Below, one piece after another: positions 21,967 through 33,759 of a DNA stretch of 64,000 bases. The stretch spans positions 2,187,806 to 2,251,805 of the forward strand of contig NC_133929.1 of NCBI RefSeq assembly GCF_964199755.1, written 5' to 3'. The notes below the pieces were generated by a model. The model made no database searches. It worked only from the letters and a program-made list of their open reading frames with translations, and had not been told where the DNA came from. This DNA comes from Larus michahellis (Eukaryota > Chordata > Aves > Charadriiformes > Laridae). Position numbers and translations under genes: made by a program. Position 1 is the stretch's first letter. Each line of letters begins with the position of its first letter.

Positions 21967-22824
21967 ATGTTGATCTACATGATGATAGGGAGGCTCTACA
22001 GAGAGACTTGGATAGATTGGACCGATGAGCCAACGCTGACAGTATGAGCTTCAACAAGGCCAAGTGCCGGGTCCTGCACTTGGGCCACAACAACCCCATG
22101 CATCGCTACAGGCTTGGGGAAGTGTGGCTGGAGAGCTGCCTGGCAGAAAAGGACCTGGGGGTTCTAATTGACAAGCGGCTGAACATGAGCCAGCAGTGTG
22201 CCCAGGTGGCCAAGAGGGCCAATGGCCTCCTGGCTTGTATTAGAAATAGTGTGACCAGCAGAAGGAGGGAGGTGATTGTCCCCCTGTACTCAGCACTGGT
22301 GAGGCCACACCTTGAGTACTGTGTCCAGTTCTGGACACCTCAATACGAGAGAGATCGAGGTGCTGGAGCGAGCGCAGAGGAGGGCAACGAAGCTGGTGAA
22401 GGGCCTGCAGAATAAATCTTATGAGGAGCGATTGAAGGAGCTGGGACTGTTTAGTTTGAGGAAGAGGAGGCTGAGGGGAGACCTCATCGCTCTCTACAAC
22501 TACTTGAAAGGACATTGTAGAGAGGTTGGTGCTGGTCTCCTCTCACAGGTAATTAGCGATAGAACAAGAGGGAATGGCTTCGAGCTGCAGCAGGGGAGGT
22601 TTAGGCTGGACATTAGGAAAAAATTCTTCCCAGAAAGAGTGGTCAGACACTGGAATAGGCTGCCCAGGGAGGTGGTGGAGTCACCATCCCTGGATGTGTT
22701 TAAGACTCGTTTAGATGTGGTGTTAAGGGATATGGTGTAAGGGAGAACTTTGTAGAGTGGGGTTGATGGTTGGACTCGATGATCCCAAGGGTCTTTTCCA
22801 ACCTAAATGATTCTATGATTCTAT
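21967..22824 (+). mobile_element. CR1 LINE inserted in env
   Basis: The 3' 858 bases of a CR1 of the same subfamily as 15439-17959 (about 15 differences seen plus a 2-bp deletion near 22350). It ends 'gattctatgattctatg'. The 2-bp deletion and a stop at about 22027 break the frame. It lies opposite to the ERV genes and splits the env leader from the surface subunit. Confidence 0.95.
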
Positions 22825-22996
22825 GCCAAAACACAGTATCCACTTTAGGATTAAATAATTCATGTTCATACAGAAACCTACAAAACAATAAGATACTAAT
22901 TAAAATAAAACATCCCAGTCCAATATAGAGCAATATGGATGCAGGCCCTCTGTAGAATTCAGATATTTCCTGTATATCATTCATACACTCTTCCAT
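22825..22996 (-). pseudogene. ERV env N-terminal leader fragment
   Basis: The frame starts with an ATG at 22996. About 20 polar residues are followed by a strongly hydrophobic run (ILLYIGLGCFILISILLF) and a basic/acidic stretch before the CR1 insertion. A membrane-spanning leader with a cytosolic tail would fit an env signal-anchor region. It lies directly after pol, as expected for env. Confidence 0.55.
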
Positions 22997-23186
22997 CTCA
23001 GTCTCAGCTTTAACAGATCGTGTCCCTGGGAAGCTATTTCCCAGTTATCAGGTGCCAAACCTTTCTTAACTCTGGTATAATGAATCCAAGGTTTCACTCA
23101 GTCTAATTTCACAGCTGTATAAGTTGTTAAAAGAACTTGAAAAGGTCCTTTCCACTTTTCTTTCAAGGGTTCGTCACTCCAGTTTT

Positions 23187-24386
23187 TCAGACAGACCCAA
23201 TCTCCTGGCTGAAACGGATGAACCACTGTATCCAGCCCGACAGGTGTCTTCTGATGCAGATACCTATTAAGGGAAGAAAAACTTTTCCTAGAGAAATTAC
23301 ATATTCTCTGGTATGCTGTTTTCCTAATATTGTCTCATTCCCTGGCTCATGAGACAAAGTCTGGTGAGGTCGCCCATAGAGTATTTCAAATGGGCTAACT
23401 TTCTCCTTTGACCTAGGAGTGATCCTGGCCCTCAACAAAGCTAAAGGGAGAGCATCCGGCCACTTCAGTTGTGTTTCCTGACAAATCTTGCTCATCTGTC
23501 TTTTTAATGTTTGATTCATTCTTTCTACTTGTCCACTTGATTGGGGTCTCCAAGGGGTATGCAAATCCCATTTTACTCCTAAAACCCTTACTAAAGTCCG
23601 AACCGCTTCTGCCACAAAATGTGGTCCCCTATCTGATGACATTCCAATCGGGATTCCAAACCTTGGAATAATTTCCCTTAGTAATACCTTCACTACCTCC
23701 CGTGCCTGGTTGGTACAACAGGGAAAAGCTTCAGGCCATCCAGAAAAAGCATCCACTAGTACCAACAAATACTGGTACCAGACTTGCCTGGGAAGCTCAG
23801 AAAAATCAATTTGCCAGTAATCCCCTGGTGTATTTCCTTTCTTTATTGCTCCTGGTGGGGGTCTCGCCTTACTATGGGGATTATTCTTCTGACATATTTC
23901 ACATTTGTTTACAACACTTTTTGCAATACTAGTCATTCCCACTCCCAAAGCGTAAGTCTTAGTCTTATCTATTAAAGCCTCCATTCCCCAATGAGTTTCT
24001 TTATGGGTTTTCTCTAAAATGTCTCTCATAAGATTCTCAGGTAATATCACATGTTGATCCTTGGTCATCCACCATCCGTTTTCATCCTTATTGGACATTA
24101 ACAACTTAGCTAATTGTTCATCCCTTTCTGTATACTTGGGAGGCTGACTTAAATGTTGGTGTCTTTCAGGCCACGTCCCGAGGATTTTCTTTTCTGCAGC
24201 TTGCCTAGCAGTCATATCCGCCTTTCGGTTTCCTGTAATGATGAAAGAGTTGCCGAATTGATGAGCCTTACAGTGCATTACAGCAATTTGTTTAGGCAAT
24301 TGCACCACTTCTAATAACTTCTTTATTAAATTTCCATATTTAACTGGTGTTCCTTGAGCAGACAGGAGACCTCTTTCCTTCCACAA
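23187..24386 (-). pseudogene. ERV pol: RNase H end and integrase
   Basis: An open frame of 399 codons. The first ~60 residues are the end of RNase H (MHCKAHQ, then GNRKAD with its last acidic residue). Integrase follows: the zinc-binding HHCC site (H128, H132, C162, C165) and the catalytic triad D194 (QIDFSEL), D252 (SSDRGPHF) and E288 (SGQVERMNQ), with the 35-residue D-E spacing. The C-terminal domain is shorter than usual and ends in a stop at 23187. All the metal-binding residues remain, but a frameshift near 24390 separates this frame from the reverse transcriptase. Gammaretrovirus-like by motif style. Confidence 0.9.
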
Positions 24387-25797
24387 TGTCCCGTGTGCAT
24401 GTTAATGCCTCGAAAGCATATTTCGAGTCAGTCCATATGTTCGCAATTTTCCCAGCTGCTATTTCTAAAGCTCCGATTAATGCAATTAATTCTGCTTTTT
24501 GTGCTGAAGTTCCTGGAGGGAGTGCTTCTGCCTCTATGACTTCTTCTTCTAGGATTACAGCATATCCTGCCTTCCTAGTTCCGTTATCAACAAAACTACT
24601 CCCATTCGCAAATAGGTTCATTTCTGCTGAGTCTATAGGTTCATCCTTTAAATCCGCTCGACTAGAATAAACCTGTTCAATTGTTACTAAACAGTCATGT
24701 TCTAATTCTGTCTCACCCGGAAAAGGTAACAAGGTTGCTGGGTTCAGCACTGAAGTCACTTTTAATTCTACATCATCCTGTTCTAATAAAACAGCTTGAT
24801 ATTTCATCATTCGGCTAGGGGACAACCAATGCCCCCCCTTTTGCTCTAAAACAGTAGCCACCGCATGTGGTACCTGAACGATCAGCTTCTGTCCCAGGGT
24901 TAACTTCTGCACCTCTTGTATGAGCATTACGGTAGCTGTCACCACTTGTAAACAAGGCAGCCAACCTTTACTTACTTGGTCCAGTTGCTTAGAAAAATAT
25001 CCTACCGGTCTTTTCCAGGATCCGGTCTTCTGAATCACTACTCCCAAAGCAATATGTTGTTTCTCGTAAACAAATAACTCGAAAGGTTTTTCCAGGTTTG
25101 GTAATCCGAGAGCCAGGGCAGCCATGAGCACGCATTTCAATTGAACTAATGATTGTCTGCATCCCGGAGTCCATTCTAGGAAATTTCCAGGTCCCTTAAT
25201 AGCTTCATACAAAGGTTTTGCTAACAAGCCGAAATTAATGATCCACAGGCGACACCATCCGGACATTCCCAGAAACGCCCTCAGCTCCTGTTTAGAGTTT
25301 GGTTCAGGTATTTGACAGATTACTTCTTTCCGCTCCATTCCCAGGCTCCGTTCTCCCTGCGTAATAGTAAAACCCAGATAGACAACAATTTGTTGCACCA
25401 CTTGAGCCTTCTTCTGAGATACTCGATATCCAGCTGCTCCTAGAAAATTCAAGAGATCAATTGTATATTGCACACAATCGGGTTTTGTCTGTGTCCCCAG
25501 GAGAATATCATCCACATACTGTAACAAGGTTACTATCACATTTTCTTTCTGCCAATTTTCTAATTCTTTAGCCAGCTGATTGACAAAAATCATGGGACTA
25601 TTCTTAAATCCTTGTGGTAATACAGTCCAACATAATTGTGTTTTCCTTCCCGTAGTGGGACTTTCCCACTCAAAGGCAAACAACTTCTGACTTTCTTCTT
25701 CTAGTGGGATACAAAAGAAAGCATCCTTTAAATCCAATACAGTAAACCATTGATCTGTTTCTTTTATGGTGGTCAGCAGAGTATAGGGATTAGCCAC
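24340..25797 (-). pseudogene. ERV pol: reverse transcriptase and RNase H
   Basis: An open frame of 485 codons overlapping the integrase frame by 47 bases. Reverse transcriptase motifs: LDLKDAFF (21-28), LPQGFKNSP (60-68) and the active-site YVDDILLG (94-101), followed by thumb and connection. RNase H follows with FANGSSF (396-402), AELIAL and WTDSKY (455-460). In related enzymes the first site is an Asp (TDGSS); here it is Asn at 398, so RNase H is predicted inactive. The N-terminal fingers lie in another frame upstream (25800-26045), with a stop and a frameshift at about 25800-25815. Confidence 0.9.
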
Positions 25798-26045
25798 TAC
25801 TGTTGTACAATTTGATTAATAGCTTGCAAATCTTGGACCAATCTATACTCATCAGTATGCAGCTTTACTGGTAAAATGGGAGTATTATATTCTGATTGAT
25901 ATTCCCATAACAGTCTGTATTTAATAAACTTTTCTATCAATGGTTCAAGTCCTCTTTTTGCTTCTAATTTTATTGGATATTGTTTTCTTCTTACTAGTCG
26001 TGCATTTGGCTTTAAGTCAATTTTTACCGGTTCTGCTGCTTTAGA
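25798..26045 (-). pseudogene. ERV pol: reverse transcriptase N-terminus
   Basis: Same frame as protease but after a TGA (26046-26048). It reads AAEPVKIDLKPNARL then TPILPVKLHTDEYRLVQDL, the fingers of a gammaretrovirus-type reverse transcriptase, and runs into TAG at about 25799, just where the next frame begins. So the polyprotein is broken twice within 250 bases. Confidence 0.8.
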
Positions 26046-26498
26046 TCATCCCGGCATTCCCGCTTCCCATACAAGAGGATTCACTGCATTCATCACTTCC
26101 TCCGGGACTGTAGATGTCTGTGTATCTTTGTTCTGCTGGAATAAGAAAAATCGCGCCTCCAATGCTTTTTCTTCTGGTATTTGCACATGGATACGATTAT
26201 CTTCAAATACAATCTGAGCATTAAGTTTACTTAATAAATCCCTTTCCAATAATGGCATAGGGCAATCGGGTACATACAAGAACTTATGCATAAAAGCTCG
26301 AGATCCATATCCACATTTCATAGATTGAAAGAAAGGCCTTATTTCTCTGTTCCCTGTGGCACCAATAATAGACATATTTTCACTGCTTAATTTTCCTTTA
26401 CAAAAATTCAAAACTGAGCATGCTGCTCCTGTATCCACTAAAAATTCTACCTTTTCATTCCCCAACTTCAGGGTAACCAGGGGTTCTGTTGAGGACAC
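26046..26498 (-). pseudogene. ERV aspartic protease
   Basis: An open frame of 150 codons. LVDTGAACSVLN (active-site D22-T23-G24) marks the retropepsin, with a later PMPLLERDLLSKLNA block typical of the fold's second half. It acts in the virion to cut Gag and Pol. The stop (TGA) at its end lies in frame with reverse transcriptase, so a read-through arrangement as in gammaretroviruses is plausible, though this stop could also be decay. Confidence 0.85.
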
Positions 26499-26588
26499 TT
26501 TCGAGTTTTTCCCTGGTCCCCGTCACTCAGAATCCTGGTCCAGAGTGAGCAATTCTGTTACCCTGTGATTTTCCATGTTTCGGGGAAA

Positions 26589-26789
26589 TCATTTCTGAAA
26601 TCTATTCTGGGGACATTCTCTCTTCCAATGTCCCTTTCGTTTACAAAGTGCACACTGATTCTTTTCCAGAGTGGGGCAAAAATTCCCATCTCTTCCCCCT
26701 ATGTTTTGGTTCCTTCTGTTTCCGTCCCATCTCCTACTTCCTTGATTTCCTTCTGCAGTAGCTGCCGCTAACAACCGGGTATTCCTCAC
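26589..26789 (-). pseudogene. ERV gag: nucleocapsid
   Basis: A basic stretch followed by one CCHC zinc knuckle, CALCKRKGHWKREC (C-x2-C-x4-H-x4-C). One knuckle fits gammaretrovirus-like Gag. The frame ends at a stop before protease, which is in another frame (about 26500). Confidence 0.85.
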
Positions 26790-27389
26790 ACGCTCTTTAC
26801 CCTGTCTCTTTTTCTCTTCCTCTTCCCTATTGTTATATACTTTCCAGCAGTCTCTAGCAATTTATTGATTGACCTTGCATCTTCCCCTTCTAATCTCTGT
26901 AGTTTCTTTCTTATGTCTGGATTGGACTGTCCAATAAAAATATTAGTTATAGACAAAGCATCCGCTTCGTTTTCTAGATCCATATCTGAGTATTTTTGGG
27001 CCGTCTCACATAACCTCTCATAAAAGGCTGAGGGGGTTTCCATCTTTTTCTTGAACTACCTGATACAGCTTTGACAAGTTTTTAGATTTTGGAATTGCAT
27101 TTCTGACTCCAAATAAAACTAACCATTGATATTCAGTTAAAAACAATCTTTGAGCCTCATTATTTGGATCCCAATCAGGCTTATTAACTGGAAAATGATC
27201 CTCAGTCCTTCCTTCCTGTGCATTCTGTGCATGGGCCCTTTCTGCCTCTTCTCTAGCCTTAGACATTATCATTCTTCTCTCTTCAAAAGTAAAGAGGGTA
27301 TTTAATATAACCTGGATATCCTTCCAATCTGCACACACAGCATGCCATATAAACCCTGTCCATAGCAGAGATTCTCCCCTTTCAGTCAT
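26786..27389 (-). pseudogene. ERV gag: capsid C-terminal part, frameshifted
   Basis: Two frames join at about 27020-27045: 27018-27389 and 26786-27043. The first has a capsid-type segment (ending LYQVVQEKDGN), the second PSAFYERLCETAQKY and NPDIRKKLQRLEGED, like the end of a gammaretrovirus capsid, then a basic linker to nucleocapsid. Matrix and the N-terminal capsid are not visible beyond 27389, so the 5' end of the provirus seems lost. Confidence 0.8.
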
Positions 27390-27399
27390 TCAGGCTATC

Positions 27400-27800
27400 A
27401 TAGGATTTTCTTACAAAGAAACAACTCTATAATTTCTACTGTCAAACACAGGATGTTCTCATGAGAAGTTCTTGCTACACTTTTAGATAAAGGGAAGGCC
27501 ACGCAGGTGGTGTAACTGTCAGTACCAAGTGGGAGCTGCCTGCGGTCTCCTTTGTTACAATGAGCTGGCTGAGTTTATCCTGCGGCCAAGAGATTTGTGC
27601 AGCACAAAACAGGCCTGAAGGCCACGCTGGATATGCAGTGCAGTGAGGCACAACGCAGAACAGCTCAGGCCTGAGCCTACTCAGGTTAACTGTATTGTGG
27701 ATCACCGACTCCTCAATGTACAATCGTCTTCTAGTCAGGATCACTACAGGTGGTTAAATATCTCAACAAATATAAATATTCTCAAGAGGTACTATATGCC
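27400..27800. other. unassigned sequence upstream of gag
   Basis: No matrix-like frame, primer site or LTR match was found. A 90-codon minus-strand frame (27475-27744) has no motif. Confidence 0.4.
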
Positions 27801-28091
27801 ACCTTGTATTAGGTACCATCACAAAAAATCACAACTGGCCCGTGCCAACCAAGGAGAGAGGCTAGAATGCAAAGTATAGAATTACAAGGGTAAATATTTA
27901 TTCATGTGCATGAGATGTCCCATCCAGATTGGGGCATCCCAAATGTGGTTTTACACAGGGGTCTTATACCCTTCAAATGTTCAGGTACAACATGATTTGA
28001 TTAATCACTAATACCCACACTACCGATTATTAATCATAGGAAAACTTTGCAAAGCAACTATATTTCTGCAGCATTCTTGCTGCTTGTCTAT
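27801..28091 (-). mobile_element. LTR-like fragment (minus)
   Basis: On the minus strand GGGTATAAGAC (about 27962-27972) is followed by AATAAATA (27897-27902) and a U5-like stretch with GGTTGGCACGGGCC. The tail differs from that at 20081, so it is unlikely to be the partner LTR of the adjacent provirus. Ends not defined. Confidence 0.4.
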
Positions 28092-28849
28092 TGTTATAGA
28101 TTGAGGCCCAATAATTGACAGGAACCAGTCCAATTAATCAAATTAGTTTATTAAGCAAGCGGCAACAAGCAAAACAGCGCTGGGCAGCCGGGGAGTCTTT
28201 GCTCCGCCAACGGCGCGCACCCACTTCCCGAAAGTAGCTGATTATATACTCTTCTGGTTCCCGTATATGTGTCAATCCTGGTATATTCCGTGTCTGAGCG
28301 ACGTGTTGCTAGGGGGTCGGTCTTGTCCCGCCTCCTGATGGTCGTGAGGCTGAAGGCTCCTCATCTTTATCAGTGTCCTTGGGGAGACTCTTTTCAGCTT
28401 ATCGCACAACTTAGCTCTTCCCTTTGAAGTGTTAAAACACACCAGATGCCTGTGATTTAGGCCTTGAGGTATCAAAGTGCACCAGATAACACGCTGGATG
28501 CCTGCGATTTAAGTATGTGAAGAGTCGAAACAGTGTAAGTTTTCACCAGCCTTTAAGAAAGCCTGATTTGGTTAACAAACATGATTCTATTGCTGGAGTC
28601 AGTCTTGCTATAGTTACTTATCTATGACGCCAGGAGACTTTGGGAGCGTTTCAAAGACGTGTCAGAGGGGCTAGGATACTGGTGTTACCATGGTTGTCCA
28701 GGGGTATCCTTTATCCTTCATGGACAGCTCTAAGCTTCCAAGAAGCAAAGTCCTTATTTACAGGTCTGGGTTGTCCGTTTAGTCTATTTTACTTAAGCAT
28801 GAACAATACCAAAGTACCCACTAAAATTCCACTACCTCATTACATTACA
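28092..28849 (-). mobile_element. solo LTR, probable 6-bp duplication
   Basis: On the minus strand it runs TGTAATG...CTATAACA. It has a TATATAATC box near 28247, AATAAA at 28147-28152, and a U5 of about 55 bases. Flanks GTCTAT (28086-28091) and GTGTAT (28850-28855) differ at one base; 6 bp is the size made by alpha/beta-type ERVs. Confidence 0.6.
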
Positions 28850-29039
28850 GTGTATAATGTGAACTAATATATATATTAACAAAGTTAATATACTGTTATA
28901 CTGTAAAGACTGATTGATAAAATAGTTAGGGAAAGGAATTTTCATTACAGTATTTGAAGGGGAAACCCATGCTCCTAGGTCAAACAAGCAGAATTAGAAA
29001 AGGTCTTGGAAAAGAAAGTGTCAAATAGGTGCTGAGTAA

Positions 29040-29226
29040 GCGTTACCTGAAATAAATGCCCTCAAAACCAAAAGTAGTTTAGAGAGGAGATATTGCTTTA
29101 TTCGACGTCGGGTGCTAGGGGGAAAACCCACAAATCTAGCACACCTCACCAGGGATATTCACCCAGTATTTATACACAAAAGATTCTCATAATTCCGCCT
29201 ACCTAATACATAACTCCACCCAGGCT
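29040..29226 (-). mobile_element. LTR-F, part 1
   Basis: Minus strand: TATAAATA (29167-29174), then CCTAGCACCCGACGTC and AATAAA (29097-29102). The LTR seems to continue beyond the CR1 at 29227-29545 ('gctattcattaggatgaccc'). Ends not defined. Confidence 0.5.
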
Positions 29227-29545
29227 TACATATTGGATGTTGTAGAGAGGTGGGTGTTGGCCTCTTCTCCCAGGTGAATAATGACAGGACCAGAGGAAAT
29301 GGTCTGAAGCTGTGGCAGGGGAGGTTTAGGTTAGATATTAGGAGGAATTACTTTACTGAAAGAGTGGTCAGGCACTGGAACAGCCTGCCCAGGGAGGGGG
29401 TTGAGTCCCCAGCCCTAGAGGTGTTTAAGAAATGTCTAGATGTGGCACTTCAGGGCATGCTCTAGTGGCAGAGATTGTAGGTTGGTTGGTTGGACTCGAT
29501 GATCTCAAAGGTCCTTTCCAACCATGAAGATTCTATGATTCTATG
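29227..29545 (+). mobile_element. CR1 LINE 3' fragment inside LTR-F
   Basis: The ORF2 end and 3' UTR, almost the same as 32710-33030, ending 'gattctatgattctatg'. An open 71-codon frame (29250-29465) is the last part of ORF2. Confidence 0.9.
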
Positions 29546-29750
29546 CTATTCATTAGGATGACCCAATAGCCTTTTTGCACATGCGTATCAAATTTTGCTG
29601 TGTCGGCAAAACACTTCTGTGCAAGCGTGAGTGTCTCGGTGGTCGTTTGGGTAAGGAGACCCTTCCTCACATTATCCTTTTAAGGTATTGAGTCATCTCA
29701 GGACAGTAAAAGTTTGCTGTAAGTTTGCCAACTTCTTGAGGATGATAAGG
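29546..29750 (-). mobile_element. LTR-F, part 2 (U3 side)
   Basis: Continuation of the LTR interrupted at 29227; similarity to nothing else here. Boundary is a guess. Confidence 0.35.
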
Positions 29751-32429
29751 ATGTTCTTTAAAGTAGCCATAACTCTATCCTAATTGGTATAGGAGTACAT
29801 ACTTGACGTATAGAAGAACCTTGAAGTGATTAACTATTTCTTGTTATTCCATCCTTGGTGATTAACTACTTCTGATTGTCTCCTCATTATCATTATCTGT
29901 AACATCAGCTCAGTGACTAAGTATTTTTACACAGTAAGAAGGTCAGTAATTAGCTACTTTCTCACACAGTAAGAAGGTTAGTAAGAAACAATTATTTTAG
30001 AAACAAAGCAGAGGCCTGTCTTTGGTAACATAAGGAGAAATAAAATGAAACCAAAACAATCCTTCTTGCCAAAATCATTATAATTGTGCAAACAAAAGCA
30101 AACAAAACAAGTCCACCCCCCCCATACAGAAGACCCACATATAAAAAACACCATCCAGAACAACAAGATAATGGTAGGATCTTTCCCTCTTCCAAAATCT
30201 CATCTTAGTCCTGTAAATTTTTTGCCACAAAACTTTGTTTGTGTCCCATCTTCTCTGAAATTCAGTATCTCTCTCAAACGTATTTTTGTGTTGGATTGAC
30301 AAAAAACTACAGCAAACAACAAAAAATACGCAATATTGAAGTAATTCAAAGTAAATTTCAACTAGAAAATAGTTTCCCTTCTTGCTGCTACTTTCAGCTC
30401 TTCTCTTCCCCCCTCCCCATGTGTCAAACCAATTGAGCAGATGAACTCAGGGTTATAATGGAAACTACCAAACAGCTTTGGCTGCAAAATCACTATCATG
30501 GATCCATAATACAATAGTAGGCCTTGGCATTACCTTTCAACATGCGCCAGTAACAGACGTATCTATAGTCAGTCCATCTACACAAAGTAGAGACCTCATA
30601 GTAATAGATACTGATAGCCTTTTAAGTCCTTATGAAAATTATTTTTCAGAAGACAGAGTATGACAGTGATGAAATCATGTTTGGCTTCAATGTACTCTCA
30701 ACAGAGTACACTAACATTTCCTTTACAGAAACAGAAGTCTTCTCTCTATAAGAAACTGCCTGAGAAGAAAGGTAACGGGGATCAAGATTAAAGCAAGAAA
30801 CCTTAATGTTAAACAAAATTTCTTTAAGCGTTCTATTTTATTCTTCTTAACTTTCTTTGTATTCTCAATCTTTATGTGTCTTGAATATAGTTTTCCAGAG
30901 GAAGACAACAACTTGCTGAAGGAAGTTCTAAGACATGAGCGATGAGTGCTACCTATCTACATACAGTACCATCACCTTTCTCTCTATTCAAAGGCAAATC
31001 CTGCTAGCTGCTGCTTTTCTTTTTTTCTGCATGTTGCGTTTTAGACTGTACAACAGAGAGTAGTTGTAGAACATTCAATAAAATGAAAAGGAATAAAATA
31101 TTTATGGAAGTTCCAAGGTTGCAAGGAGTTTTATGTTACATCCTGGTATTAACCTCTGTACGGTAAAACTTTCTCCTAGGTTTTCAAGGGGAAAATATTC
31201 TTCTATTTGTGAAATCTGTACATAGATTACTACAATATATTTTTCAAATATTAATTTGTAAACAATAGGCAAATAGAAATACATCAAACAGTAGCAGGTA
31301 TTACTAGTATTATTCTTTAAATTGTAGTGTGCCAGTTTCCTAGACAGCAAAAGCCTAAAGAAAAATTCAGTGCTGGGATATCCTATATGAGTCAGGTTAC
31401 ACCTACTTCAGCAGGTGCTCCAGTTAGCTTAAATCCTTCCTAATTTTACCTATTTACAGAAATGCTAATATGTTTAAAAAGCATTTTTCAGATAGTTATT
31501 ATACTTTCTTTCCCACATGTTTGGTAATGAAGATTATTACTGAGAAAACCATAATCACTGAAGAAAACTAAACCTATCATGGTGCATGTACCTACACAGT
31601 GGTCATGATACCTGCTGCATCCAACATGTTTTCAGTGTCTAAGAGGTGTCTGCATGAAGATCAGCAGCCATTGGAGGTTTGTGTAAAATGTTTTTGAGAA
31701 CAGCATCTCTCAAGATCAGATGTAGCTTTAACCTAAATGATGGGGATATACATCTGCATTTCCACAACCACGTGATGTGATTTCAAAGGAGACTACAGCC
31801 CATTTAGCTGTTACTTCCTCCCCCAGCTCTTCTGCCTCCACAATAAATGTGTGCTTTATCAAATAGCCTGTAAAACTGCTGATACACAAAATCCTACTTT
31901 ACTGCAGTATTTTCTGTGCTGTAATACTGTCCTCGTACAGCTGTACCATCCTGGTTTTATGCTCCTTACATAAAGAGTTGACCCTCAAAGAAAAAACTGT
32001 CAGACACAAAGCTGGATGTCAGTGAGATATTTACATCTCTAGATGTTGCTAATGGGAGTCCCAATGATGTAGTTATAAAAACTTGTTTAGGTTGAGAACT
32101 CTTCTATGCAGGGACTGCCTTCATTCTATGTATTCAATGTCCAGTGCACCTATGGCCATAGTTCACTGCATTGTATATGGCAACATTACTTTAATGAAAT
32201 ATATATTACTGTAGAACAGGAATTCATTATTTGCATTGTATTACACAATTTTATTTTTCTGGTCCTAATCTTCAGCATCAATTCAAAAATCAGCTCTGTC
32301 AAGCAGATATAAAAAAAAAAGTAGGAAATATAAGGCTACTCATTATCACTGTTGCCCTATACATTAAAAATGTGTGTGTATATATATATAAATTGTAGTT
32401 TATTGTTAAGATGTCTGCCAAGAGATACA
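29751..32429. other. no gene or clear repeat seen
   Basis: AT-rich stretch with only short frames and poly-A/T runs, and a short TG/TA repeat at about 32370-32390. No supportable feature. Confidence 0.5.
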
Positions 32430-33032
32430 AAGTATCATTTAGCTCTCACAGGAGCAGGGAAGTGATGGTGCCTCTGTACTCGGCACTGGTGAGGCCTCAC
32501 CTCGAGTGCTGTGTTCAGTTCTGGGCCCCGCTGTACAAGAGGGACATTGAGGTGCTGGAGCGTGTCCAGAGGAGAGCTACCAGGCTGGTGAGGGGTCTGG
32601 AGACCAGGGCATATGAGGAGAGGCCGAGGGAGCTGGGCATGTTTAGCTTGGAGAAGAGGAGGCTGAGGGGAGACCTCATTGCCCTCCACAACTCCCTGAA
32701 AGGAGGGTGGAGAGAGGTGGGTGGTGGCCTCTTCTCCCAGGTGAATAATGACAGGACCAGAGGAAATGGTCTGAAGCTGCGGCAGGGGAGGTTTAGGTTA
32801 GATATCAGGAAGAATTACTTTACTGAAAGAGTGGTCAGGCACTGGAACAGCCTGCCCAGGGAGGGGGTTGAGTCCCCAGCCCTAGAGGTGTTTAAGAAAC
32901 GTCTAGATGTGGCACTTCAGGGCATGCTCTAGTGGCAGAGATTGTAGGTTGGTGGGATTTTTTGTGTGTGTATGGTTGGACTCGATGATCTCAAAGGTCT
33001 TTTCCAACCATGAAGATTCTATGATTCTAAAG
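32430..33032 (+). mobile_element. CR1 LINE 3' fragment, open to ORF2 stop
   Basis: Starts in the C-terminal part of ORF2 ([23 protein letters not shown] block) and keeps an open frame to the stop near 32932 (32411-32932 is open), then a 3' UTR and 'gattctatgattctaaag'. Confidence 0.9.
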
Positions 33033-33168
33033 AAAATACTGTAGAATATAATTAATGTAAAACCTCAAGACAAACATATTAGTTAGAAACTCATCGAAAT
33101 CAATTGCAGAAATTGTAATGCTTCCTGTTGTACTAGCTAAACAATCTCAGTCAGTAGTTTTGTGGTGT

Positions 33169-33640
33169 TGTAAGAGACGACCTGTAACTTCCCTGAGGAG
33201 GGGCAGAAGGCCCTCCAAGCCTTCAATGGAATGCCTCAAACACTCACAAGGAAATAAATAATGCAGGCCTGGCCTTCAAAGAACTGATAAGGCTAACACT
33301 TCTGGCGCCTGAAAGCGTGGGAGAACTGTCTTGTGAAGACAGGATAGTTCTGCCACTCGTGTGGTGAGCTTGCTAGTTCTTGGTTCTTGAGGCCATTGTG
33401 TCCGATGAGTGACCTTTGCTTCATTATCTGCGAAATGCATATGAAAGCACACACCCTGCATATGCTAATGAAGATTATAGAGATCATGCTAAACACTTAT
33501 GACTATGGCACTCGTCTCTCCACCCAAATCATGCTATACTTTGCTTGAGAGAAGGGAGAAACCTGAAACGAGGCTGTCCTCAGCAAGTGGGGTGGACCAT
33601 GCTAATTCAGCAAACATAAAAGGGGAAAATAAGTGCCCCT
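33169..33640 (+). mobile_element. LTR-D, U3 part (plus)
   Basis: Starts TGTAAGAGACGACCTGTAAC and matches the U3 of the complete LTR-D at 35575-36132 over most of about 360 bases ('caaatcatgctatac', 'atgaagattatagagatcatg'). The R/U5 that would end in GCGACA is absent; the match fades near 33640. Confidence 0.75.
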
Positions 33641-33759
33641 GGGGAGAAACAAAGAAGAAGATCCTGCCTGGGAAGATTTTTCACAAGAAAGAAGAAGATT
33701 ACGCCTGGGAAGATTCCCTGAAAAAGATGCTGGAACCAGGACCGGTGATCTCTTTATCT

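Noticed and set aside
27801..28849. 5' LTR of the gag-pol provirus
   Set aside because: Neither block matches the probable 3' LTR at 20081, and one has its own 6-bp duplication.
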